From CAVYGB01 sp046734815 (lineage in GTDB: Bacteria; Myxococcota_A; Polyangia; Fen-1088): DNA of 5,031 nucleotides. The DNA lies in contig JBKPRZ010000564.1 in assembly GCA_046734815.1 (NCBI GenBank), forward strand, positions 1-5,031. The letters are read 5' to 3'. Under the pieces are notes generated by a model, which was not told where the DNA came from, ran no database searches, and saw only the letters and a list, made by a program, of their open reading frames with translations. Each line of letters starts with the position of its first letter. Position 1 is the first letter of the stretch. This document shows positions 1 to 4,978 of the stretch, in pieces. The translations under genes and the position numbers were made by a program.

Positions 1-2
1 CC

Positions 3-251
3 GAGTTGACCGCGCGGGTGGATGCCGAGCTACGCCGGGCCCTCTCGGCGCTGGGGTACCCCTGGTTCTACGTCGTCGTCTGCCGCGGCTCCGTCTGCAG
101 CGTCGATGCCGACGACCCGGACGACAACGACAAGCGAAACCACATCGTCGGGCCGATGGACCGGGTCATCCAGCGCGATCCCTGGTTCTCCCGCCGGGTT
201 CAGGGCCGCCTCCAGTCCGGAGCGGTCTTTTTCAGACTCGAGAACCGCTGA
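3..251 (+). CDS. 3' end of a small unrecognised protein (partial)
   Basis: The reading frame is open to the left edge, so the gene probably begins outside the window. A TTG at position 6 is the only early start candidate and no Shine-Dalgarno sequence is visible before it. Codons in this frame end almost always in G or C, which marks it as the real frame over the overlapping ones. The visible part is about 82 residues and ends in TGA at 249-251. It is soluble in character, with no membrane segment or signal. Features are two cysteines seven residues apart (Cys-Arg-Gly-Ser-Val-Cys region), an Asp-rich stretch (Asp-Ala-Asp-Asp-Pro-Asp-Asp) and an aromatic Trp-Phe-Tyr motif near the start. I do not recognise the family and propose no function. 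The two cysteines could be structural or metal-binding, but two are too few to argue this. Confidence 0.7.
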   Translation, partial: ELTARVDAELRRALSALGYPWFYVVVCRGSVCSVDADDPDDNDKRNHIVGPMDRVIQRDPWFSRRVQGRLQSGAVFFRLENR

Positions 252-288
252 GCGCCGAACGCACGCAACCTTGGCGGCTTTGCGCGAT

Positions 289-313
289 ACCTGTTCGCAG
301 CAGGTCAGTTTTT
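289..313 (+). terminator. Weak intrinsic-terminator-like hairpin
   Basis: ACCTG (289-293) and CAGGT (301-305) can pair around a 7-nt loop. Three bases later comes a run of five T (309-313). It lies 38 nt after the stop of the first gene, where a terminator would be expected. The stem is only 5 bp, and an alternative pairing (TGCG 281-284 with CGCA 296-299) competes with it, so activity is uncertain. Confidence 0.3.
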
Positions 314-323
314 CCTGTCGCAA

Positions 324-331
324 CTAAAATG
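324..331 (+). promoter_or_regulatory. Possible promoter -10 element (CTAAAATG)
   Basis: TAAAAT at 325-330 differs from the sigma-70 -10 consensus TATAAT at one position and is one of the few AT-rich hexamers in this GC-rich spacer. Seventeen bases upstream lies AGGTCA (302-307), which matches TTGACA at only 3 of 6 positions, so the -35 is poor. The same octamer occurs at 1636-1643, before the KaiC-like gene, and both copies sit about 110 nt upstream of the next start codon. It would drive the 445-1098 and 1151-1459 genes. Confidence 0.35.
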
Positions 332-358
332 GCCCCCTCGGGGCGGCGGCCACCCGAG
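330..358 (+). other. Overlapping GC-rich inverted repeats in leader
   Basis: Several short inverted repeats overlap right after the putative -10. They are TGGCC (330-334) with GGCCA (348-352), GCCCC (332-336) with GGGGC (340-344), and CTCGGG (337-342) with CCCGAG (353-358). The last two use some of the same bases and so cannot form together. No T-run follows, so it does not look like an intrinsic terminator. It could be an operator, a leader-RNA structure or chance in GC-rich DNA. Confidence 0.3.
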
Positions 359-444
359 CCGGCTCCATCTTGTTCGACGTGGCAGCGGGGGTGGCGGGCA
401 GAAGAGAGACGGCGATCGGGCGCTGGGCCGACGGCCTGGGGCAG

Positions 445-1098
445 ATGAAGCGCCGGTTCAAGGAGATCTTTCCGCGCGGGTTTGCCGACGCGACCTATCT
501 CGACTGGGAGCGCGACTACAAGTGGCGCGCACACCAGGACTGGCGGCGGGAGCTGGCGCGCGCGGACTGGACGCGGCTCCTGGCCGCCGGGCGGGAGACG
601 GAGGTGGCGGCGCGCATCGCCAGCTTCTACGGCCGCTCGCATCTGAACATGCTGGCCCTGTACGAATGGATGGCGCTGCGGGAGGCGCTGACCGACCGAA
701 CGGGAGCGCGCCTGCTGGCCCGGGGTCTTTACCAGCTCATTCACGGGCGGGGTGCATTTGCGGACCGACTGGAGCGCTTCACCGATCTGCTGGATGCGGC
801 CCCCCAGCGCCAGACGGGGCTGGCCAAGTGGCCGGTGGCCACCCTGTTTCCTTTCGTGGCCGACCCGCGACGGCATCTCATCCTCAAACCGCGGCTGGTC
901 AAGCGGGCGGCGGAGCGTCTGGGGATCGATCTGCAATACCGTTCGCGCCCCAACGCCCGGACCTACCAGGCTTACCTGGCAATGGTGTCGTCGCTGCGGC
1001 AGGAGCTGGCCAGCTGGCGCCCCCGCGACCTGATCGACATCCAGGGCTTTCTCTGGGTGACCAACAGCGACGAATACCAGAGCTGGCCATGGGACTGA
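445..1098 (+). CDS. Conserved-type protein of unknown function, 217 aa
   Basis: The frame has strong G/C third-position bias and ends in TGA at 1096-1098. I chose ATG 445 because the protein then begins Met-Lys-Arg-Arg-Phe-Lys-Glu-Ile-Phe-Pro, followed by a Tyr-Leu-x-Trp-Glu-Arg-Asp-Tyr-Lys-Trp stretch (residues 18-27). I recall this N-terminus from uncharacterised bacterial proteins. GGGG at 438-441 gives a weak ribosome site. The frame stays open upstream to TTG 370 and GTG 379/391, so a longer form is possible. The product looks soluble and mostly helical, rich in Trp, Arg and Leu. The most distinctive part is residues 134-175: a Leu-Phe-Pro-Phe-Val-Ala-Asp-Pro-x-x-His segment, Leu-Lys-Pro, then Gln-Tyr-Arg-Ser-Arg-Pro-Asn. 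A Asp-Leu-Ile-Asp-Ile-Gln-Gly-Phe-Leu-Trp-Val segment (195-205) follows. There is no signal peptide or membrane span, and I recognise no catalytic motif. It is probably cotranscribed with the small gene 52 nt downstream. Function unknown. Confidence 0.85.
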   Translation: MKRRFKEIFPRGFADATYLDWERDYKWRAHQDWRRELARADWTRLLAAGRETEVAARIASFYGRSHLNMLALYEWMALREALTDRTGARLLARGLYQLIHGRGAFADRLERFTDLLDAAPQRQTGLAKWPVATLFPFVADPRRHLILKPRLVKRAAERLGIDLQYRSRPNARTYQAYLAMVSSLRQELASWRPRDLIDIQGFLWVTNSDEYQSWPWD

Positions 1099-1150
1099 CC
1101 GGTTCGCCGTTGCCCTCCGTCAGGGCGGGCGCATATAGGTCGCAAGAGCG

Positions 1151-1459
1151 ATGCACCTGATCCAGCTGCTCATCCCGGTCTACGACAACCAGGGAACGCC
1201 GTTCCCCCGTGAGCGGTTCGAACGCCTCCGGCAGGAGCTCACCGATCGCTTCGGAGGGGTCACCGTCTTCGTCCGTTCGCCCGCCATGGGATTCTGGAAG
1301 GACGAGGAGCCCGCCGTGGTCCGCGACGACGTGGTGATGTGCGAAGTGATGACCGAGAACCTGGACCGCCCCTGGTGGACCCGCTATCGGCTGCAGCTGC
1401 AGGAGCGGTTCGCTCAACGGGACATGGTCATCCGCAGCAGCGCCATCGAGCGCTTGTGA
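1151..1459 (+). CDS. Small conserved-type protein of unknown function, 102 aa
   Basis: ATG 1151 gives Met-His-Leu-Ile-Gln-Leu-Leu-Ile-Pro-Val-Tyr-Asp-Asn, a hydrophobic strand followed by a turn. The frame ends in TGA at 1457-1459. A purine stretch AAGAG (1144-1148) sits very close to the ATG, so the ribosome site is weak. Alternating hydrophobic strands (residues 2-10, 37-42, 61-67, 92-96) and two amphipathic helices (about 20-33 and 74-90) suggest a compact alpha/beta fold. Notable residues are Phe-Gly-Gly-Val-Thr (34-38), Phe-Trp-Lys (48-50), Glu-Val-Met (65-67) and Leu-Asp-Arg-Pro-Trp-Trp (71-76). I recall similar small hypothetical proteins but no assigned function. The 52-nt gap to the upstream gene holds a small hairpin (GCCCT 1112-1116 with AGGGC 1122-1126) and no clear promoter, which fits one transcript for the pair. 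No signal peptide or cysteine cluster is present. Confidence 0.85.
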   Translation: MHLIQLLIPVYDNQGTPFPRERFERLRQELTDRFGGVTVFVRSPAMGFWKDEEPAVVRDDVVMCEVMTENLDRPWWTRYRLQLQERFAQRDMVIRSSAIERL

Positions 1460-1544
1460 GGATGGCGGCAGATCCTGTCCGACGCTCATAGCCAGAGACC
1501 GTTGATGACCTCGAATACGGGCCAGTCCGTAGAGTCGGCGTATC

Positions 1545-1562
1545 CAGCGGCGCGGGCCGCTG
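1545..1562 (+). other. 7-bp stem-loop downstream of the small gene
   Basis: CAGCGGC (1545-1551) pairs perfectly with GCCGCTG (1556-1562) around a GCGG loop. It lies 86 nt after the stop of the 102-aa gene. No T-run follows, so it is not a classical intrinsic terminator, though it could protect an mRNA 3' end. CAGCGGC recurs at 1581-1587, and its AGCGGC core can also pair with GCCGCT at 1632-1637, so alternative folds exist. The rest of the 1460-1630 stretch shows no gene. Confidence 0.35.
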
Positions 1563-1635
1563 CACCGCGAGAGGTCTGGGCAGCGGCGACCGTCGGTGCT
1601 CGTGGAGCCGCCCTGCACCGATCGTCCATCAGCCG

Positions 1636-1643
1636 CTAAAATG
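1636..1643 (+). promoter_or_regulatory. Possible promoter -10 element (CTAAAATG) of the kaiC operon
   Basis: TAAAAT at 1637-1642 resembles a sigma-70 -10 hexamer and stands out in GC-rich surroundings. At 17 bp spacing the upstream hexamer is TGCACC (1614-1619), a 3-of-6 match to TTGACA. Transcription from here would leave a leader of roughly 100 nt before the ATG at 1751. The identical octamer precedes the gene pair at 445-1459, which suggests shared control. Confidence 0.4.
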
Positions 1644-1671
1644 CTGCGAGATGATCCTGTCGCTCGCAGCA
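1642..1671 (+). promoter_or_regulatory. Perfect 9-bp inverted repeat at the putative transcription start
   Basis: TGCTGCGAG (1642-1650) and CTCGCAGCA (1663-1671) are exact reverse complements separated by 12 nt. The left arm begins at the last base of the putative -10 hexamer, so the repeat covers the expected transcription start. That position suits a repressor operator. As RNA it would form a stable hairpin at the very 5' end of the kaiC message. Neither role is shown. The repeat itself is certain from the sequence. Confidence 0.5.
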
Positions 1672-1701
1672 ACGATGGAACCCGAGCCATGAATCGTGGT
1701 C

Positions 1702-1732
1702 CGGATCCAGAGTTCTGGACGGCGGATCCGCC
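1702..1732 (+). promoter_or_regulatory. Clustered palindromes and direct repeats before the kaiC ribosome site
   Basis: Three elements are packed together. CGGATCC occurs at 1702-1708 and again at 1723-1729, an offset of 21 bp or about two helical turns. TCCAGA-gt-TCTGGA forms a dyad at 1706-1719. GGCGGATCCGCC at 1721-1732 is a perfect 12-bp palindrome ending one base before the Shine-Dalgarno sequence. They could bind a regulator or form leader-RNA structure next to the ribosome site, but function is inferred only from position. Confidence 0.35.
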
Positions 1733-1733
1733 T

Positions 1734-1739
1734 GGAGGG
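1734..1739 (+). promoter_or_regulatory. Ribosome binding site of the KaiC-like gene
   Basis: GGAGGG matches the anti-Shine-Dalgarno core and lies 11 nt before ATG 1751, slightly longer than usual spacing. It is the best ribosome site in the window and fixes the start of the KaiC-like protein. The 12-bp palindrome at 1721-1732 lies immediately upstream. Confidence 0.7.
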
Positions 1740-1750
1740 ACTGAACTTCG

Positions 1751-3289
1751 ATGAATCAACGGCCGGCGGCGCGGACGATATTTCCGAGCGGGATCCCCGG
1801 ACTGGACCATGTGCTCATGGGCGGAGTCGCGGCGGGCGGCTTCTACCTCGTGCAGGGGGATCCCGGTTCGGGCAAGACCACTCTGGCGCTTCAGTACGCC
1901 CAGTGCCGCATCCAGGCGGGGGAGGCCTGTCTGTACGTCACGCTCACGGAATCGCGTGCCGACCTGGACAACACCGCTCGCTCACACGGCTGGTCGCTCG
2001 AAGGCCTGGTGATCCTGGATCTGACCCGGTCCGCGGCGAACCTGGTGTCGGAATCCGACTCCTCCGTGTTTCATCCCGCCGACACCGAGCTGGGCGACAT
2101 CACCAAGGCCGTGCTGGCCGAGGTCGAACGGATCCAGCCCCAGCACGTCGTCTTCGACGGCCTGTCCGAACTTCGCCTGCTCTCCGGCGACGTCCTTCGC
2201 TACCGACGCCAGCTCCTGGCCCTCAAGGAATTCTTCGCCGCCCGGGGGGCGACCGTGGTGCTGCTCGACGACCGCACCGCTCAGTTCGGCGAGCTTCAGC
2301 CGGAGAGCCTGGTGGGCGGCAGCGTGGTGCTCGAGCGATATCTGCCCGCCTACGGCCGCGCCCGGCGGCGCTTGTTCCTGACCAAGATGCGGGGCTCGAA
2401 CTTCCGGGAGGGCTACCACGACTACGAGATCGTGCAGGGCGGTGTCGTGGTTCATCCCCGCCTGGTGGCCTCCGAGCACCATGAGGCATTCGTCCCGCGG
2501 GCCTGCCCCAGCGGCGTGGCCAACCTGGATTCGATGCTCCACGGCGGCCTGACCAGCGGTTCCACCACCCTGCTCCTCGGTCCTGCCGGGGTCGGCAAAT
2601 CAACCATCAGCATGCAGTTCGTGGCGCAGGCCCTGAGCGAGAACCGCAAGGCCGCCGTCTACATCTTCGATGAAGTCGTCCAGACGCTCGTCGATCGGTC
2701 GGAGAAGCTGTGCCTGGGGCATCCGGGCGGACTGCGGGCCTACCTGGACAGCGGGCTCCTCCACGTCCAGCAGGTGGACCCGGCCGAGATGTCCCCCGGC
2801 GCCTTCGCGCACGAGGTCAGGCGGGCGGTGGAGGCGGGCGCGACAATCGTCGTGATCGACAGCATGAATGGCTACCTGAACGCCATGCCCGAGGATCGAT
2901 TTCTGTCCACCCACCTGCACGAGTTGTTCTCGTATCTGAACCAGAAGGGCGTCGCGACCATCATGGTCGTCGCCCAGCACGGGATGATGGTCAACAGTCC
3001 GGCCCCTTCGGATCTGGACATCAGCTACCTGGCGGACACCGTTCTCCTCTTCCGCTACTTCGAGGCCGCCGGCCAGATCCGCCAGGCGATCACCGTGTTC
3101 AAGAAGCGCACCGGGTCGCACGAGAGGAGCGTGCGGGAGCTGAGGATCGACTCCCTCGGGCTCCAGGTGGGGGACCCGCTGAGTGACTTCCGCGGGATCA
3201 TGACCGGCGTGCCTGAATACGAGGGCCCGGTGCGGCTGTTGACCGACGACGTCGCGAGAGAGGACGCGCAGGACCGCGAGGGGACGTGA
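1751..3289 (+). CDS. kaiC: KaiC-family double-domain RecA-like ATPase
   Basis: The 512-aa product has two tandem RecA-like ATPase domains, the architecture and near the length of cyanobacterial KaiC (519 aa). Domain 1 (about 10-240) has a Walker A GDPGSGKTT (36-44) and a Walker B strand ending at Asp136. Domain 2 (about 248-490) has Walker A GPAGVGKST (277-285) and Walker B Val-Val-Ile-Asp (367-370). By alignment from memory, the KaiC glutamate pairs after Walker A are Thr66-Glu67 in domain 1 and Asp307-Glu308 in domain 2. The CII phosphosites Ser431/Thr432 align with Ser425/Tyr426, and Thr426 aligns with Ser420. Interface residues Lys451, Arg453 and His457 match KaiC Lys457, Arg459 and His463. 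There is no membrane segment, so it is probably a cytosolic oligomer that binds and hydrolyses ATP. No kaiA or kaiB is in the window. It overlaps the following histidine kinase gene by 4 bases, so signalling with that kinase is likelier than a complete Kai clock. The family call is firm; a circadian role is not. Confidence 0.93.
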   Translation: MNQRPAARTIFPSGIPGLDHVLMGGVAAGGFYLVQGDPGSGKTTLALQYAQCRIQAGEACLYVTLTESRADLDNTARSHGWSLEGLVILDLTRSAANLVSESDSSVFHPADTELGDITKAVLAEVERIQPQHVVFDGLSELRLLSGDVLRYRRQLLALKEFFAARGATVVLLDDRTAQFGELQPESLVGGSVVLERYLPAYGRARRRLFLTKMRGSNFREGYHDYEIVQGGVVVHPRLVASEHHEAFVPRACPSGVANLDSMLHGGLTSGSTTLLLGPAGVGKSTISMQFVAQALSENRKAAVYIFDEVVQTLVDRSEKLCLGHPGGLRAYLDSGLLHVQQVDPAEMSPGAFAHEVRRAVEAGATIVVIDSMNGYLNAMPEDRFLSTHLHELFSYLNQKGVATIMVVAQHGMMVNSPAPSDLDISYLADTVLLFRYFEAAGQIRQAITVFKKRTGSHERSVRELRIDSLGLQVGDPLSDFRGIMTGVPEYEGPVRLLTDDVAREDAQDREGT

Positions 3290-4872
3290 CGGAAGCTCCC
3301 CCTCGTCCGGCCGAGGAGCGGGTGCTTGCCCTCATGCCGAGCGCCAAGGACGGCCGCCGACTCGTGACCGCCCTGGCCACAACGGGTGTCCAGTCCGTCG
3401 CCCTGCCGAGCCTCTCCGAGGTCTGTCAGGAGTTCCAACTGGGCGGAGCGGGCGCACTCCTGCTCACGGAGGAGGGTCTCAGTCGTGACCACACCGGCTG
3501 CCTGGGACGCATTTTGCACGAGCAGCCCAGGTGGTCAGCCGTTCCGATCATCGTGCTTGCCCGCGAGAGCTCGCGCATGGAGAAGCTCATCCCCGACGCG
3601 ATCTTCAACGCCACCCTGGTGGAGATTCCGGTCAGGATGAGAACCCTGCTCAGCGTCGTTCAGTCGGCGCTGCGCGCGCGGCGGCAACAATACGAGATCC
3701 GGGACGCCATCGTGGAGCGGGAGCGGCAGGCGGCCGAGCTGGCGGCACAGGCGGAAGAGCTGAGGCAAGCGGATCGGCGCAAGGACGAATTTCTCGCCAC
3801 CCTGGCCCACGAGCTGAGAAACCCGCTGGCGCCCATCCGCACCGGTCTCGACGTTCTGAAACGAGTTCCCGATGAGGCGGCGGCGGCGCGCACGCGCGAG
3901 ACGATGGATCGCCAGCTGAACCACATGGTGCGCCTGATCGACGACCTCCTCGACGTCTCTCGCATAACCCGCGGCAAGATCGAGCTCCAGAAAGCACCCA
4001 TGGTCCTGCGCGCGGCCGTCGAGGCAGCAGTGGAAGCGAGCCGGCCGCTGATAGAGGCAGGCCGCCACCGGCTGTCGGTGTCTCTGGTCGGCGACCAGCG
4101 CCCCTTCCATGCCGATCCCACCCGGCTGTCCCAGATCATAGGCAACCTCCTGAGCAACGCGGCCAAATACAGCCCCAGCGGCGGTCAGATCCAGCTCGAC
4201 GCCCGTCATGACGGTGGGGAGGTGGTCATCCAGGTCCGGGACCGCGGCGTCGGAATCGCGTCCGACAAGCTGTCGGAGATCTTCGAGATGTTCAGCCAGG
4301 TGAACCGGACCCTGGACCGGGCCCAGGGCGGCCTGGGCATCGGTCTGGCGTTGGTGCGCCGGTTGACGGAGATGCACGGCGGGACGGTGATCGCCGAGAG
4401 CGAGGGGCCTAACCGGGGCAGCACTTTCACCGTGCGCATCCCTGTGGAGCCCTCGCTGTCTCCGGTCGACACGGCGGGCAACGGCGCCACCAGCGGCCGC
4501 GCAGACGTGGGCCGCATTCTGATCGTCGATGACAACATCGACGCAGCCGAGACTCTCTCGGAGCTTTTGCAGACATCCGGCCATCAGACCCGCCTCGCGC
4601 AGACCGGCGCGGAGGCCATCCACGCGGCGCTCCTGTTTCGCCCGACGATCGTGCTGCTGGATATCGGGCTTCCGGGCATGAACGGCTACGAGGTCGCGCT
4701 GAAGCTGCGCAGCGAGCCGGCCCTGTCCCGGACCACTCTGGTGGCGGTGACCGGATGGGGCACCAGCGAAGACAAGCGCCGGGCTTTTGAAGCCGGCTTC
4801 GACCATCACCTCACCAAGCCGGTCCGGACGGAGGCGATCGAGCAGCTCATCGCCGACGTTCTGCGGGCGTGA
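3286..4872 (+). CDS. Soluble hybrid sensor histidine kinase with C-terminal receiver
   Basis: The 528-aa kinase starts at GTG 3286, inside the KaiC stop (GTGA overlap), so its translation is probably coupled. GAGGGG (3278-3283) is very close to the start; AGGA (3270-3273) is an alternative. Residues 12-128 resemble a receiver fold that lacks the acidic pair, has Thr61 where the phosphoacceptor Asp would be and Ile114 in place of the conserved Lys. A charged helical linker (about 128-168) leads into HisKA, with His175 in an Ala-His-Glu-Leu-Arg-Asn-Pro motif. HATPase_c follows: N box Asn287/Asn291, G1 Asp319-Arg-Gly-Val-Gly, F box Phe-Glu-Met-Phe (333-336), G2 GGLGIG (348-353). After a linker (386-409) comes a complete receiver: Asp415/Asp416, phosphoacceptor Asp459, Thr489, Lys511-Pro512. 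No transmembrane segment or PAS/GAF domain is seen, so it is cytosolic and input probably comes through the N-terminal domain or a partner such as the KaiC-like protein. There is no HPt or output domain, so phosphate should pass to a protein encoded elsewhere, or the receiver may regulate the kinase. Confidence 0.95.
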   Translation: MTEAPPRPAEERVLALMPSAKDGRRLVTALATTGVQSVALPSLSEVCQEFQLGGAGALLLTEEGLSRDHTGCLGRILHEQPRWSAVPIIVLARESSRMEKLIPDAIFNATLVEIPVRMRTLLSVVQSALRARRQQYEIRDAIVERERQAAELAAQAEELRQADRRKDEFLATLAHELRNPLAPIRTGLDVLKRVPDEAAAARTRETMDRQLNHMVRLIDDLLDVSRITRGKIELQKAPMVLRAAVEAAVEASRPLIEAGRHRLSVSLVGDQRPFHADPTRLSQIIGNLLSNAAKYSPSGGQIQLDARHDGGEVVIQVRDRGVGIASDKLSEIFEMFSQVNRTLDRAQGGLGIGLALVRRLTEMHGGTVIAESEGPNRGSTFTVRIPVEPSLSPVDTAGNGATSGRADVGRILIVDDNIDAAETLSELLQTSGHQTRLAQTGAEAIHAALLFRPTIVLLDIGLPGMNGYEVALKLRSEPALSRTTLVAVTGWGTSEDKRRAFEAGFDHHLTKPVRTEAIEQLIADVLRA

Positions 4873-4889
4873 TCCCTCGTTTCACAGCC

Positions 4890-4943
4890 CCGGCGCCACG
4901 GACGGGAACCCGCCGAGGATGGGGTTCCTGCCGCTGGCGCCGG
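4890..4943 (+). other. Long imperfect stem-loop after the kinase gene
   Basis: CCGGCGCCA (4890-4898) pairs exactly with TGGCGCCGG (4935-4943). Inside that, GGAACCC (4905-4911) pairs with GGGTTCC (4922-4928) around a 10-nt loop, with a partly paired internal loop between the stems. It begins 17 nt after the kinase stop codon. The downstream bases are A-rich (AAACAAAA, 4944-4951) with no T-run on either strand, so it is not a standard intrinsic terminator. It may stabilise the 3' end of the kaiC-kinase mRNA or terminate transcription less efficiently. Confidence 0.5.
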
Positions 4944-4978
4944 AAACAAAACGCCGCGCTGGCCGTACAACGTCGGTG

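Noticed and set aside
1131..1140. CATATAG as a promoter for the 102-aa gene
   Set aside because: It lies about 12 nt before the ATG with no -35 match, which would give an almost leaderless transcript. Readthrough from the upstream gene is simpler.
1471..1661. GATCCTGTC repeated at 1471-1479 and 1653-1661
   Set aside because: A single 9-mer repeat in a 291-nt spacer can arise by chance, and one copy lies in the loop of the 1642-1671 inverted repeat with no matching context at the other.
899..1810. Minus-strand open frame of 303 codons spanning the small gene and the spacer
   Set aside because: It runs across two plus-strand genes and the putative promoter region, has low-complexity Arg/Pro/Ser-rich composition and no domain.
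1696..2484. Plus-strand open frame of 262 codons overlapping the start of the KaiC-like gene
   Set aside because: It is an out-of-frame reading of kaiC, rich in Arg, Gly and Pro. The KaiC frame has both Walker motifs and the better ribosome site.
1751..3289. A complete KaiABC circadian clock
   Set aside because: No kaiA or kaiB is present in the window and the CII phosphosite pair is altered, so only a KaiC-family ATPase can be claimed.
3535..4809. Long minus-strand open frame (424 codons) opposite the histidine kinase
   Set aside because: The plus strand carries a complete, motif-rich kinase here. Long antisense frames are common opposite GC-rich genes, and the antisense protein shows no recognisable domain.
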